Assembly: GCF_905475395.1 (NCBI RefSeq)
Contig: NC_058338.1
Span: forward strand, 9,314,935-9,378,934
Length of the DNA: 64,000 nucleotides
Direction of reading: 5' to 3'
Origin: Chrysoperla carnea
Lineage: Eukaryota; Arthropoda; Insecta; Neuroptera; Chrysopidae
The notes beneath the pieces are model-generated. The model was given only the letters and a program-made list of their open reading frames with translations. It did no database searches and had not been told where the DNA came from. Below are positions 48,201 to 60,708 of this stretch, in pieces. A program made the translations under genes and the position numbers. Each line of letters begins with the position of its first letter. The first letter of the stretch is position 1.

Positions 48201-51200
48201 GAGACTGAATTACGTCTGTGTTCTAGTATAAGAACCGTTCGAATTCTAAATCGATGATTTATTGCTGTTGACCACCAAGCACCTACACCTGATAACAAAA
48301 ATAAAAATGTTAATTGTAAAAAATTATTTGGAAGCTGAGTTATCAGTTATGCATGTCACGAATAATTTTTTAAAAAGTTACATGAAATAAACAATTTAAT
48401 TATTATCTATATATGTATATAAGAATGGAAGCTGACTGATCGATCAACGCACAGCTGAAACCGCTGGGTCTAGATGCCTGAAATTTTGTAAACACGTTCC
48501 TTAAGTAGCGGAAGTGAGCACTAATGAGGGATTTTTGAAAATTCATCTCTTAAGTGGCTCAAAAGGGGAAAATACAAAACTTATATATATATATTGAGTT
48601 TTATCGATTTTTTGCAATTTTTTTAAGGAGTACCCCTTTGAAAAAATCGAGAAAAACGCAAAAATAATTTTTGTTTTGGAATTTGATGAAACTCGGTAGA
48701 GGGGGTAATTTTGGTCCAAAAAGTATAAAAATCGGGTTAATTTAATGATTGGATGCAGAGTTTCTGAGATATCGCAATATTTGGATAGATTTTAGTGCGT
48801 ATCTCAAAAACTATTCGACCAGTCAACAAATGCACCCGATTTTTGTAATTTTTGGGTCAAAATTACCTTATATACTGAGTTTTATCGAAATTGGAGATAA
48901 AAAAAATTTTTCGATTTTTTGCAATTTTTTTAAGGGGTACCCCTTTGAAAAAATCGAGAAAATCGGAAAAAAAAATTTGTTTTGGAATTTGATGAAACTC
49001 GGTAGAGGGGGTAATTTTGACCCAAAAAGTATAAAAATCAGGTTAATTTTATGATTGGATGCAGAGTTTCTGAGATATCGCAATATTTGGATCAATTTTA
49101 GTGCGTATCTCAAAAACTATTTGACCAGTCATCAAATGTACCCGATTTTTGACACAGAGTGTACGAGTGTAACAAGACATAGTTTTAAAAACATATTTGG
49201 AACATTTACAGACCATGTTAACTCTCAATGTTTAATAAAGATTTGCATAGACATTTCAAATCACCTTGTAAGCAGTACTATACGGTATTGAATCTAATTA
49301 TAGTAGACTCCCAAAATATATGATTAATTTTTAATATAATTAACCCATACATGTTATTTTCCAAACTATTACCAACACATGCATAAAAAACTAATAAATA
49401 AATAAAATATTGACAATAACCTTGTTTAGATTAAAATTACATAATAATTATTAAGTAAAAAATTAAAATATTGAATCTTAACACTCACATTCACCTTATC
49501 GCGGTTATAATACATAGTCTAGACGCTTCTAGAACTATATTTAATCTTAAAATGTTTTTTCTCATTTTCTTTGATGTTAAAACAAACAATTGACTGAGTT
49601 AATTGTTGAAATACCATGTATAGACAGTGTTGATAACGGAATGTTTTTTACATCATATAAGTAAAGAAAGATAGTCACTCTTAGGTAGCTTCAGTCAGTC
49701 GTGTATATATAACACAACTGTGGAATCACACATACACAACTGATATTCCCATATAATACATACTATAACATTCTAATCTTCTGCCTTCATTTGGGTTAAC
49801 GAAAAAATGTTTCAAACAGAAGTTGTTTATTTTTTTATAAGGAATTTTAATTTTTTTATATTTAAACCTTTGTTCTATCTCTAACGGTTTACAAGATGGA
49901 TCCTACGGACTAAATCTTATTTACCTATGTTGTTCATTTACATTTCAAGTTTTTGAATAAAAGTCAGAAGATAATGTATACTTTAGGTCTAGCAGCTGCA
50001 GCGCTTAGACTAATAGGTTAAAAGAAGTAAATCAAGGATTGTATTTTAATAAATTACAACGAGTGTATTAAAAAAATATTGACCTTTATTTAAATAGTCA
50101 AAATTTGTATTATTTTTTATTATTTTACTTTGTCAGAAAAGATGGCCATGAAATGTTTTACATTAACTATTTTTACAGAAATCTATAATTTATGGTAATG
50201 TCCAATTAAATCTTTATAAATTATAGCTCATGTGTTATTCTGATGTATGAACTATATCATTCTTGAGTTTCATTCAAATCCATTCATTAGTTTTTGCGTG
50301 AAAGCGTAACAAACAAACAAGCATCCTTACTTTCACATTTATAATATATAGAGATTAATTTAAAAAAATAAAAATAAACAAGTTTTAATAAATAATTCAA
50401 TGCTAAACATTTTTATAAAATAGCCATGAAATGCAATCACATTCATAATACCACCAACAAACGAAGGTCAAAAAAATCCATCCAAAGCTGATTTTCAGCA
50501 AAAGCTTTCTTAGACATATAAATTCAATTTTTCAGGATGAAAAGAAAATTTTTGAGAGGCCCGAAAAATGGGATTTCATCACTTTAAAAACTTGATATGC
50601 TCAGAAAACTTTCTTTACAATATAATTAAACAAATAAAATCAAAACCGTCAGGGACACCAAGACCATTAAGATGGTTTTTCGACCCAGAATCAAATATCC
50701 CTTAGAGTCGCTATAAAAAGGATTTGCACTACTTTAGAAACTTGAAATGATGAACCTTTTTAAAACTTTATATTATAAATAAAGAAGGGTAAGCTTCCGT
50801 TCACTATATAAAGACGAAAGTCGTTGTACTTGAAATATATTACCCACGAAATTGAAAAAAATAAAATAAAATAAAATACATCATTTACGTAATTAGCATA
50901 AGAATCCCGGTCAAGAACCTTGTTGTAGACATTGTTGAACACTAACAAATTTATTACCTATTTAAATATTGAAAGTTTATTAACTAAAAATAATTTTAAA
51001 AAATATTTGGAAAAACCCGCTTATTTTGCTAGAAGTAATAACTAGAAGCATATTCCAATTGAGCGGACGGAAAACTCCTGCCGATCACTTCGAATTTTTG
51101 ATAATTCAAAATGATACTGCTGGATGGTGTTGCAGTTTGATTTGGTGATGCTGATTAGGTTTGGGTCGATTTATATCAGTTAGGATGATATCACCTCCTC

Positions 51201-51903
51201 TGCTTTTTGGAGGGTATGGTTATTGGACTGCCAGATTATTAGAAGTCGAGAAGTTGTATTCTAATTGATTTTCTATTTGAGTATATTCAATAAAAGTCAA
51301 TAATATCTTACTAAAACTACCAGGTGCCAAGAAAACTGGATTATAAATCAGACATGTAGAATTTATGGATCAATTTCACTCGTAAACCCATATTCAATCT
51401 ATTTTAAAGCTTTGAAATTTTATTACACTAATTTAAAATAGTCAAAAACCTCCAAAAGCATTACGATATTGCTCTTAATAACTGTTTATGTTTATAGTTC
51501 GATTTAGCCGGGGATATTACCGAATAATCATCTGAAAGGATTACAGAAAAGAAAATTTATTTAGAAAATTTCTCACTAATTATGTTTTTTAGAAATAAAA
51601 TTAAAAACTGAACCCGGTAGTATTACAACTTAAATAAATATTGAATCATAATAAACTAAAAATAAATAAGAAACGTATAAAAGTTGTAAAATATGTTACA
51701 TAAACCAAATATGACTTAACTGGAGATTTTTTATTTCTGAAAAAAACTCAAATACAATTTATCTCATGTAACTTTAAAAGATCTAATAAGAAAAAAGATA
51801 ATTTTCAAATGAGAATAGTTATTGCAAACTTACCAATTAATATAATAGTTACAATTAAAAAAAATTCGGTCACTTCATCACCTACACCGTCAATCAATGA
51901 CAT
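45289..51903 (-). CDS. TMUB1/2-like transmembrane ubiquitin-like protein (6 exons, 419 aa)
   Basis: Exons (minus strand): 51834-51903, 47941-48288, 47255-47525, 46710-46801, 45711-46014, 45289-45463; all junctions are GT-AG and keep frame, giving 419 residues. The N-terminus MSLIDGVGDEVTEFF matches the MALIEGVGDEVT start of vertebrate TMUB1, and the first membrane segment follows (residues ~13-33, LIVTIIILI). A Ser/Thr/Asn-rich linker leads to a ubiquitin-like domain (~197-280; ELIRIKLKYLNDD, IIRLIFNGQVL, NCVVHCLVHQRP). Two more membrane segments lie at ~338-361 (WDLGNVLLALITLILAVAW) and ~370-395. TMUB proteins act at the ER membrane, in ER-associated degradation with gp78/RNF5-type ligases; that role is inferred from family. 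The large first intron (~3.5 kb) carries a tandem duplication, a family A element and a retroelement tail. Confidence 0.92.
48418..49155 (+). repeat. Intronic element with 306-bp tandem duplication
   Basis: After a start at TATATATGTATATAAGAATG and GAAGCTGACTGATCGATCAA, two copies of a ~306-base unit follow (anchors GATTTTTTGCAATTTTTTTA at 48606 and 48913; GATTGGATGCAGAGTTTCTG at 48747 and 49053). They differ by a few percent. It lies in the TMUB-like gene's first intron. Confidence 0.8.
49578..49945 (+). repeat. Family A element, 3'-truncated, in an intron
   Basis: Left end AAACAAACAATTGACTGAGT through GTTTACAAGATGGATCCTAC; the right ~180 bases of the family are absent. Lies in the first intron of the TMUB-like gene. 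Confidence 0.75.
50270..50357 (+). mobile_element. Transposable-element tail (as at 29.0 kb)
   Basis: ATTAGTTTTTGCGTGAAAGC, GTAACAAACAAACAAGCATC, CTTACTTTCACATTTATAAT match the tail at 28960-29096 almost exactly. Confidence 0.65.
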
Positions 51904-52608
51904 GTCTATTTGATAATTGATAAGAAAATATATTTAACAAAATAGGATAATAAATATTTTTATGTCAAAAACTAGGTTTATCACACACTCAACAACAAAA
52001 ATATACACTTCTACATACTTTTTTACAAAACAAAAACAAATATTTACAAACTTTTTCACAGGGGTTTCTTAAAATTATCAAATCATTTTTTTATTGAAGT
52101 GATTTTTGAATTTTTCTTGGGAATAAATTACGTTTATACATAGTCAAAAATATATTTCAACTAAATTTTTATTTCAGATGTATATGGTTTATTTTGCAGT
52201 TTTTTTTTTTTTTTTTTGAAGGACAACTGTATTTGACAGACGTACGTGTGACTTATTACAAAGTGTTTGCATTGATTACTACTAGATGGCTTATTTAAAA
52301 AAATACCGCGAAGTTTTGTTGATTTTTAAGGCGAATGCATTCTCTCCTGAATAACAAATTACGGGTTTATATTTGGCTGGGATTGTAAAATAGAATCAAC
52401 TATGAAAGTAAAAAGTCGCAAGCCCCATCGCACTGTAGTAAGTCTCATTACTCTCCTAAATGATACTGGGGTATTTTGCAGAAGGAACCTCCACAATCAA
52501 AATTTTGTTGATAATAAATAAAATAATACAAACAAAATTGGATTAAAATTTTAATTATTATTAATATAGTCGCTGTTCATTAAAAGGTATCAAAAAGTAC
52601 TATATTGG
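51904..52608. other. 5' flank of the TMUB-like gene
   Basis: AT-rich, with a poly(T) run of about 20 at ~52198-52217. Presumed promoter side of the minus-strand gene; no motif supported. The satellite array begins right after it. Confidence 0.35.
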
Positions 52609-55600
52609 AAATTTTGATAAACCATGTATGTAATCCTACTAATTTTGCTCTATCACATCCAAATTTTATTCAATTTTGATAAACCAAACATTCAATCCTA
52701 CTAAATTTGGGTCGTTCTTTTCAAATTTGTGATCAAAATTAACCTAACTCTAATAGATTTTAAGAATGTAGAGAGCTGGTCCCGAAATTAAGCACATAAG
52801 TGATAGCTAGCGAAAAATTGGCATCACAGCTGAAAAGAATGGCCCAAAATTAGTGGGTTTCAAAAAAAATTCCAATAAGATCGGATAAAATTTGCCTGTG
52901 TTATCAAAAAAATCAAATTTTTTAACTCAATGACGTCATCAGAATCCAAAAAATTTAATTTTGCTCTATCACATCCAAATTTTATCCAATTTTGACAAAC
53001 CAAGTATGTAATTCTACTAAATTTGGGTCATACTTTTCAAATTTGTGATCAAAATTAACCTAACTCTAATAGATTTTAAGAATGTAGAGAGCTGGTCCCG
53101 AAATTAAGCACATAAGTGATAGCTAGCGAAAAATTGGCATCACAGCTGAAAAGAATGGCCCAAAATTAGTGGGTTTCAAAAAAAATTCCAATAAGATCGG
53201 ATAAAATTTGCCTGTGTTATCAAAAAAATCAAATTTTTTAACTCAATGACGTCATCAGAATCCAAAAAATTTAATTTTGCTCTATCACATCCAAATTTTA
53301 TCCAATTTTGACAAACCAAGTATGTAATTCTACTAAATTTGGGTCATACTTTTCAAATTTGTGATCAAAATTAACCTAACTCTAATAGATTTTAAGAATG
53401 TAGAGAGCTGGTCCCGAAATTAAGCACATAAGTGATAGCTAGCGAAAAATTGGCATCACAGCTGAAAAGAATGGCCCAAAATTAGTGGGTTTCAAAAAAA
53501 ATTCCAATAAGATCGGATAAAATTTGCCTGTGTTATCAAAAAAATCAAATTTTTTAACTCAATGACGTCATCAGAATCCAAAAAATTTAATTTTGCTCTA
53601 TCACATCTAAATTTTATCCAATTTTGACAAACCAAGTATGTAATTCTACTAAATTTGGGTCATACTTTTCAAATTTGTGATCAAAATTAACCTAACTCTA
53701 ATAGATTTTAAGAATGTAGAGAGCTGGTCCCGAAATTAAGCACATAAGTGATAGCTAGCGAAAAATTGGCATCACAGCTGAAAAGAATGGCCCAAAATTA
53801 GTGGGTTTCAAAAAAAATTCCAATAAGATCGGATAAAATTTGCCTGTGTTATCAAAAAAATCAAATTTTTTAACTCAATGACGTCATCAGAATCCAAAAA
53901 ATTTAATTTTGCTCTATCACATCCAAATTTTATCCAATTTTAACAAACCAAGTATGTAATTCTACTAAATTTGGGTCATACTTTTCAAATTTGTGATCAA
54001 AATTAACCTAGCTGTAATAGATTTTAAGAATGTAGAGACCTGGTCCCGGAATTAAGCACATAAGTGATAGCTAGCGAAAAATTGGCATCACAGCTGAAAA
54101 GAATGGCCCAATATAAGTGGGTTTCAAAAAAAATTCCAATAAGATCGGGTCAAATTTGCCTGTGTTATCAAAAAAATCGAATTTTTTAACTTAATGACGT
54201 CATCAGAATCAAAAAAATTTAATTTTGCTTTATCACATCCAAATTTTATCCAATTTTGACAAACCAAGTATGTAATCCTACTAAATTTGGGTCATACTTT
54301 TCAAATTTGTGATCAAAATTAACCTAGCTGTAATAGATTTTAAGAATGTAGAGAGCTGGTCCCGAAATTAAGCACATAAGTGATAGCTAGCGAAAAATTG
54401 GCATCACAGCTGAAAAGAATGGCCCAAAATTAGTGGGTTTCAAAAAAAATTCCAATAAGATCGGATAAAATTTGCCTGTGTTATCAAAAAAATCAAATTT
54501 TTTAACTCAATGACGTCATCAGAATCCAAAAAATTTAATTTTGCTCTATCACATCTAAATTTTATCCAATTTTGACAAACCAAGTATGTAATTCTACTAA
54601 ATTTGGGTCATACTTTTCAAATTTGTGATCAAAATTAACCTAACTCTAATAGATTTTAAGAATGTAGAGAGCTGGTCCCGAAATTAAGCACATAAGTGAT
54701 AGCTAGCAAAAAATTGGCATCACAGCTGAAAAGAATGGCCCAAAATTAGTGGGTTTCAAAAAAAATTCCAATAAGATCGGATAAAATTTGCCTGTGTTAT
54801 CAAAAAAATCAAATTTTTTAACTCAATGACGTCATCAGAATCCAAAAAATTTAATTTTGCTCTATCACATCTAAATTTTATCCAATTTTGACAAACCAAG
54901 TATGTAATTCTACTAAATTTGGGTCATACTTTTCAAATTTGTGATCAAAATTAACCTAACTCTAATAGATTTTAAGAATGTAGAGAGCTGGTCCCGAAAT
55001 TAAGCACATAAGTGATAGCTAGCGAAAAATTGGCATCACAGCTGAAAAGAATGGCCCAAAATTAGTGGGTTTCAAAAAAAATTCCAATAAGATCGGATAA
55101 AATTTGCCTGTGTTATCAAAAAAATCAAATTTTTTAACTCAATGACGTCATCAAAATCCAAAAAATTTAATTTTGCTCTATCACATCCAAATTTTATCCA
55201 ATTTTAACAAACCAAGTATGTAATTCTACTAAATTTGGGTCATACTTTTCAAATTTGTGATCAAAATTAACCTAGCTGTAATAGATTTTAAGAATGTAGA
55301 GAGCTGGTCCCGAAATTAAGCACATAAGTGATAGCTAGCGAAAAATTGGCATCACAGCTGAAAAGAATAGCCCAAAATTAGTGGGTTTCAAAAAAAATTC
55401 CAATAAGATCGGATAAAATTTGCCTGTGTTATCAAAAAAATCAAATTTTTTAACTCAATGACGTCATCAGAATCCAAAAAATTTAATTTTGCTCTATCAC
55501 ATCCAAATTTTATCCAATTTTGACAAACCAAGTATGTAATTCTACTAAATTTGGGTCATACTTTTCAAATTTGTGATCAAAATTAACCTAACTCTAATAG

Positions 55601-56877
55601 ATTTTAAGAATGTAGAGAGCTGGTCCCGAAATTAAGCACATAAGTGATAGCTAGCGAAAAATTGGCATCACAGCTGAAAAGAATGGCCCAAAATTAGTGG
55701 GTTTCAAAAAAAATTCCAATAAGATCGGATAAAATTTGCCTGTGTTATCAAAAAAATCAAATTTTTTAACTCAATGACGTCATCAGAATCCAAAAAATTT
55801 AATTTTGCTCTATCACATCTAAATTTTATCCAATTTTGACAAACCAAGTATGTAATTCTACTAAATTTGGGTCATACTTTTCAAATTTGTGATCAAAATT
55901 AACCTAACTCTAATAGATTTTAAGAATGTAGAGAGCTGGTCCCGAAATTAAGCACATAAGTGATAGCTAGCGAAAAATTGGCATCACAGCTGAAAAGAAT
56001 GGCCCAAAATTAGTGGGTTTCAAAAAAAATTCCAATAAGATCGGATAAAATTTGCCTGTGTTATCAAAAAAATCAAATTTTTTAACTCAATGACGTCATC
56101 AGAATCCAAAAAATTTAATTTTGCTCTATCACATCCAAATTTTATCCAATTTTAACAAACCAAGTATGTAATTCTACTAAATTTGGGTCATACTTTTCAA
56201 ATTTGTGATCAAAATTAACCTAGCTGTAATAGATTTTAAGAATGTAGAGACCTGGTCCCGGAATTAAGCACATAAGTGATAGCTAGCGAAAAATTGGCAT
56301 CACAGCTGAAAAGAATGGCCCAATATAAGTGGGTTTCAAAAAAAATTCCAATAAGATCGGGTCAAATTTGCCTGTGTTATCAAAAAAATCGAATTTTTTA
56401 ACTTAATGACGTCATCAGAATCAAAAAAATTTAATTTTGCTTTATCACATCCAAATTTTATCCAATTTTGACAAACCAAGTATGTAATCCTACTAAATTT
56501 GGGTCATACTTTTCAAATTTGTGATCAAAATTAACCTAGCTGTAATAGATTTTAAGAATGTAGAGACCTGGTCCCGGAATTAAGCACATAAGTGATAGCT
56601 AGCGAAAAATTGGCATCACAGCTGAAAAGAATGGCCCAATATAAGTGGGTTTCAAAAAAAATTCCAATAAGATCGGGTCAAATTTGCCTGTGTTATCAAA
56701 AAAATCGAATTTTTTAACTTAATGACGTCATCAGAATCAAAAAAATTTAATTTTGCTTTATCACATCCAAATTTTATCCAATTTTGACAAACCAAGTATG
56801 TAATCCTACTAAATTTGGGCCATACTTTTCAAATTTGTGGTCAAAATTAACATAACTCTAATAGATTTTAAGAATGT
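52609..56877 (+). repeat. 316-bp tandem satellite, ~13.4 copies
   Basis: The anchor AATTTTGCTCTATCACATCC recurs at 52641, 52957, 53273 and then every 316 bases to 56749, with no length change. The monomers are very similar (mostly single-base differences). Every full unit has TGACGTCA in the context AATGACGTCATCA, and most have AGCTGGTCCCGAAATTAAGC and GTGATAGCTAGCGAAAAATT. A variant class (GAGACCTGGTCCCGGAATTA, CCAATATAAGTGGG, GATCGGGTCAAATTTG) occurs in units starting 53905, 56117 and 56433. The array has no open frame. Its right end lies ~100 bases beyond the POC1 stop codon. Confidence 0.97.
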
Positions 56878-56980
56878 GTGAATTATAAATGAAAATGTAC
56901 CATTTTTTGGTAAATACTTAATTTATTTGTCACAAGGTAAAAAAATAATAAATACAAATACTTATTTTAAAATTAAAAAC

Positions 56981-59208
56981 CTATATTCGTTTGTTATCAA
57001 CCTTTTCTTCAAGGTTTACTAAACGATTATTCATATCGACGATCGTTCTAGACATATCAGTGATTTTATTTGATAAATCTTTTAATAACATGCTAAAGGC
57101 TTCTACTGGAAACTGACCAGATGATTGTGGTTCACGTTCAACAGATAAAGATTCTAAATCTGGTAACATGTCATTAATAACTTCTTCATGGCTATGATAT
57201 TCGGTTGGTTTATTGGGCGAATCTTGATATTTTTCATTGTTATAACCAATGTTTTTAGGTGGTTTAATTTGTAGTTTTGTACAATTTTCATTACTCGATT
57301 CAGTATTTTTATCACTTAATGGATCTTCATTGGATTTTATCGTTTTAGTTGATGATTTAAAATTGTAATTCATTTCGAAACATGATTTCCATACCTAAAA
57401 AAAAGAAAATATTTTGAATAATTTTTCTAACATGACAGAATGTTAACTCGTCAGTACTCGCGTCAACCATTCGGTAATCTTTAGTCGCGTGATGAGAAAT
57501 TTGATACCAAGCGGTATTGGCATGGAAAAAAATTTGTAAGCGATCTTTCTTGAACCTTCATTAGGTCCTTCTCGAATATTTTGCCATGTTATAAACTTAC
57601 CAAAACATTATTATCTGACCCACCAGAAGCGAAATATTCTCCATTTTTTGAAAATGCCACTGAATTTATTGATCCTTTATGTCCTTGTAACGTGTAAATT
57701 GGTCTTCCTTCCAATAAATCTAAAATCTAAACTTACTAATTAGATAATATTTTCTCAAAGGGGGCATAATTCATATGAGAAATGGCTGTCGGCTAAATTT
57801 ACAGAAAATTTTATAGAATGTAGCTTTTAAACTTACTGATCAAATGTATCAATAAGCTTAAAGTTTTTTAGTAAACAGTTTTCGAGACATTTAAGGTCAA
57901 AAGATCTCTATCTTCGCGTGAACTATAATCAAGTATTTTCAATTTTCACGGTTTAATTCTTCGTACAGTAAAGATCCTATGCTATTAGTTTCTTAATCAA
58001 TATTTTTTGCTGGAGTTAACACATACGAAAAAAGTGATCTTTGACCCCCAACTATCTCGAAAACTGTTGATAATAAAGACTTTCGATCCATCGTAATTTT
58101 TGATCAGCAAGTTAAGAGCTACATTCTACAAAAAATTGTGCTATTTAACCGCAAGCAATTCCTATAAGAATTCTACAGCCTCCATTCAGATAACTATTTA
58201 CCTTCATGGTAGAATCAAGTGATGCAGTCAAAAGATAATTTCCTGTTTTATGAAAAGCAATTTGAGAAAGTGTTTCATCATGAATTTGATAATGTTGTTG
58301 TAATTTACGTGTTCGTGTATCGTATAGTTTTACGTTACCATTACTTAAAGCTACAGCGAAAACGCAAGCATTTGGATGAAATTCTACATGAACTCCATGA
58401 CCTAAATTTAGAAAATTTGTTTTATTATTTCATGAAAACTTTTACTAGATTCATAAGCCAACAATAGATCATAAAATTTGGGTTCTTAACTGGCTTAATA
58501 TTTTACCTTTTAGTTCATGGAAAGTGTGAATAGTTTCGCCGCTAACTAAATCAGTAAGCCGGGTTGAACGATCTTCTGAACATGAAATTATTTGCTGTTC
58601 AGTGGGTGAAAATCTTACACAACGGACCCAATTTGTATGTCCCACAAATGATGTGATGAATTTTGATCGAGAAACTTGCCATAATTTTATTATTTTATCA
58701 TCAGAAGACGTTACAAGCTGAAAAAAATTTAAATTTATTGTATTGGTATTGGTCCTAACCGTAAAACTAAGCAAATTTTGTTAAATTTACAGTAATTAAA
58801 ACTTACTTTTGTCCCATCAGGAGAGAAATCTAAAGATCTAACACTAGAAGTATGAGCTTTAAACTCATTACAGCTACCTTTAACTCTCGGTGTCCATAAC
58901 CGAACTGTTCTATCCTTCGATCCTGTTGCGATTAAATTACCATCTGGAGCATATCGAGCACACAGTATGGAATCCGTATGTCCAATAAATTTATAACATC
59001 GTACTGATTGACGAATACACCAAATAATTAACGAATTGTCATCACTACAACTTAATAACTGATCACCCACAGGACTAAAATCTAAGCCTGTCACTGTATC
59101 TGAATGTCCACGAAAATGTTTTTCTAAATATGGATCATTATCAATATTTTCTTTATTATTACTACTTTTTGAACTACTATAACTTTTTGGAGTTCTTATT
59201 TTTGACAT
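56981..59208 (-). CDS. POC1: POC1 centriolar protein (WD40, 5 exons, 450 aa)
   Basis: Exons (minus strand): 58807-59208, 58507-58717, 58202-58401, 57601-57726, 56981-57394; GT-AG throughout, frame kept, 450 residues. Seven WD40 repeats fill residues ~28-318. Recognisable POC1 text includes [82 protein letters not shown] and [20 protein letters not shown]. After a Ser/Asn-rich spacer, the final ~42 residues form the conserved POC1 coiled coil ([26 protein letters not shown]). POC1 stabilises centrioles and basal bodies. One oddity: the fourth repeat ends TRLTDL where WD repeats usually have a Trp (xLWD). The satellite array lies just past the stop. The start ATG at 59206-59208 fits the family's N-terminus. 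Confidence 0.96.
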
Positions 59209-60708
59209 TTTGTTAAAAAATTTATTCTAACGTAAACTTGTTCAATTTTTAAATTGATTATAGAGAATAATTCCCCACTACAATTTAACGGCAAAAATAG
59301 ACTATAAGTAACATACGTTTATATGGTATATTTCAAGTAAATTGACTCACTTTTTTAAAGAACTTAAAAAAAAATAACTAAAAATATTTAATTAAGAATC
59401 TATTTCACGGAGTAATAGTAAATAATGAAATAAGTTTGGAATGTAAAATTTCTAAATTAACAATAATTATAAACAGTACCAAGTGAAATTTGTTTGTTAA
59501 AAATTTCATTACAATTGACTAGCTCTTTACAATAATAATTTTTTATGATTAAGTAACTGTATTAAGAGTCCTATATCACTTTTAAGGGAGAAATTTACGA
59601 GTACAATTAATTCTGAAGTAAATAATTAACTTTATTGTTTAAAGAATTTTAATTAAATCATTTAAATATTGTTTAGCGTTACTAAGCAATTGTCATATTA
59701 CCACGTTGCTAAGCAAAACGTATCTCCTGACCAGTTGCTACGTTATATAAAAATATATAAATGTCAAAGACAATAGTGATTTCTTACATAAAAAAGTCTT
59801 TGGTACTGTTGAATTACAGAATATGTACTATAAATACCTCGCAGGGAAATAACATTTTGTTCGAGTTATAAAGTCTAAATAATTTGAGATACCGTGTATT
59901 TAAGGGGTTCAATGGAAGGGAATGATATTTTTCATTTAAAATTTTATACTATTTATTATTCACCGCCTTCAAAAGGCGGATGTATTTCTATCTCTGTCTG
60001 GTTTGTAGCCATTCACAAATTTTCTGAGCCTTTTTAGTAGTACCAATTTAGACTACCAGATGACAATACCTGTGCTTACCATTTATCAGATAGCTGAATG
60101 TTAAAGGCCAATAAAAATAATAAAATTGATAATTGCGGATAGCTGAGGGCGGTAACCCCGCCATCTGGCGATAGTAATACATACTAATTAAAACAGGAAG
60201 CTGACCCATTTTGAATAGTTTCAGTTTAGAATACCAAGTTACTTACCATTTATCTATTATTAGGTAGATGAATCTGCTGATATTCAACACTATACAGAGT
60301 GTTTCAATAATTAACTCAATCAATTTTTTATGGCGACTTGTTTTTTATATTGGTTTTATATGGAATAATTTTAGGACTCCCTTAAATACGAAAAATGAGG
60401 GAATATTACTGTTATATAACCTGACCAAGTTAGAATGTGAGAAGATTCGTTTAGGAATACAAAAATAAGAAAATTTTTATTAGACGTAATTTCTTTTTAT
60501 TTATATAGTTACATTTGTTTTAAATTATAAACTACCCACTATACCCACTATACATGATGTTGCTATAAGGGTGCTTCTAGTTTACACAACAGTGCACACA
60601 AATACACTGAGCACACTGTGCACACTGTGCAAAGCGAGCGAATGAGCGAGTAATGGTTGAGTTTATTATTTCTAACAGTCGCTAAATAAATTATTAAAAT
60701 ATATCACA
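59209..60708. other. Spacer between POC1 and the zinc-finger gene
   Basis: No gene seen. It contains the 5' side of POC1 and the 3' side of the zinc-finger gene (both minus). A short repeat CACACTGTGCACACTGTGCA lies near 60612-60631. Frame 60268-60468 has no recognisable domain. Confidence 0.35.

Noticed and set aside
48749..49291. Repeated frames starting MDAEFLRYRNIWI
   Set aside because: They arise from the 306-bp intronic tandem duplication and have no codon-level conservation beyond the DNA repeat.
52641..56877. CRISPR array from regular repeats
   Set aside because: The whole 316-base unit repeats, with no unique spacers; it is a eukaryotic satellite.
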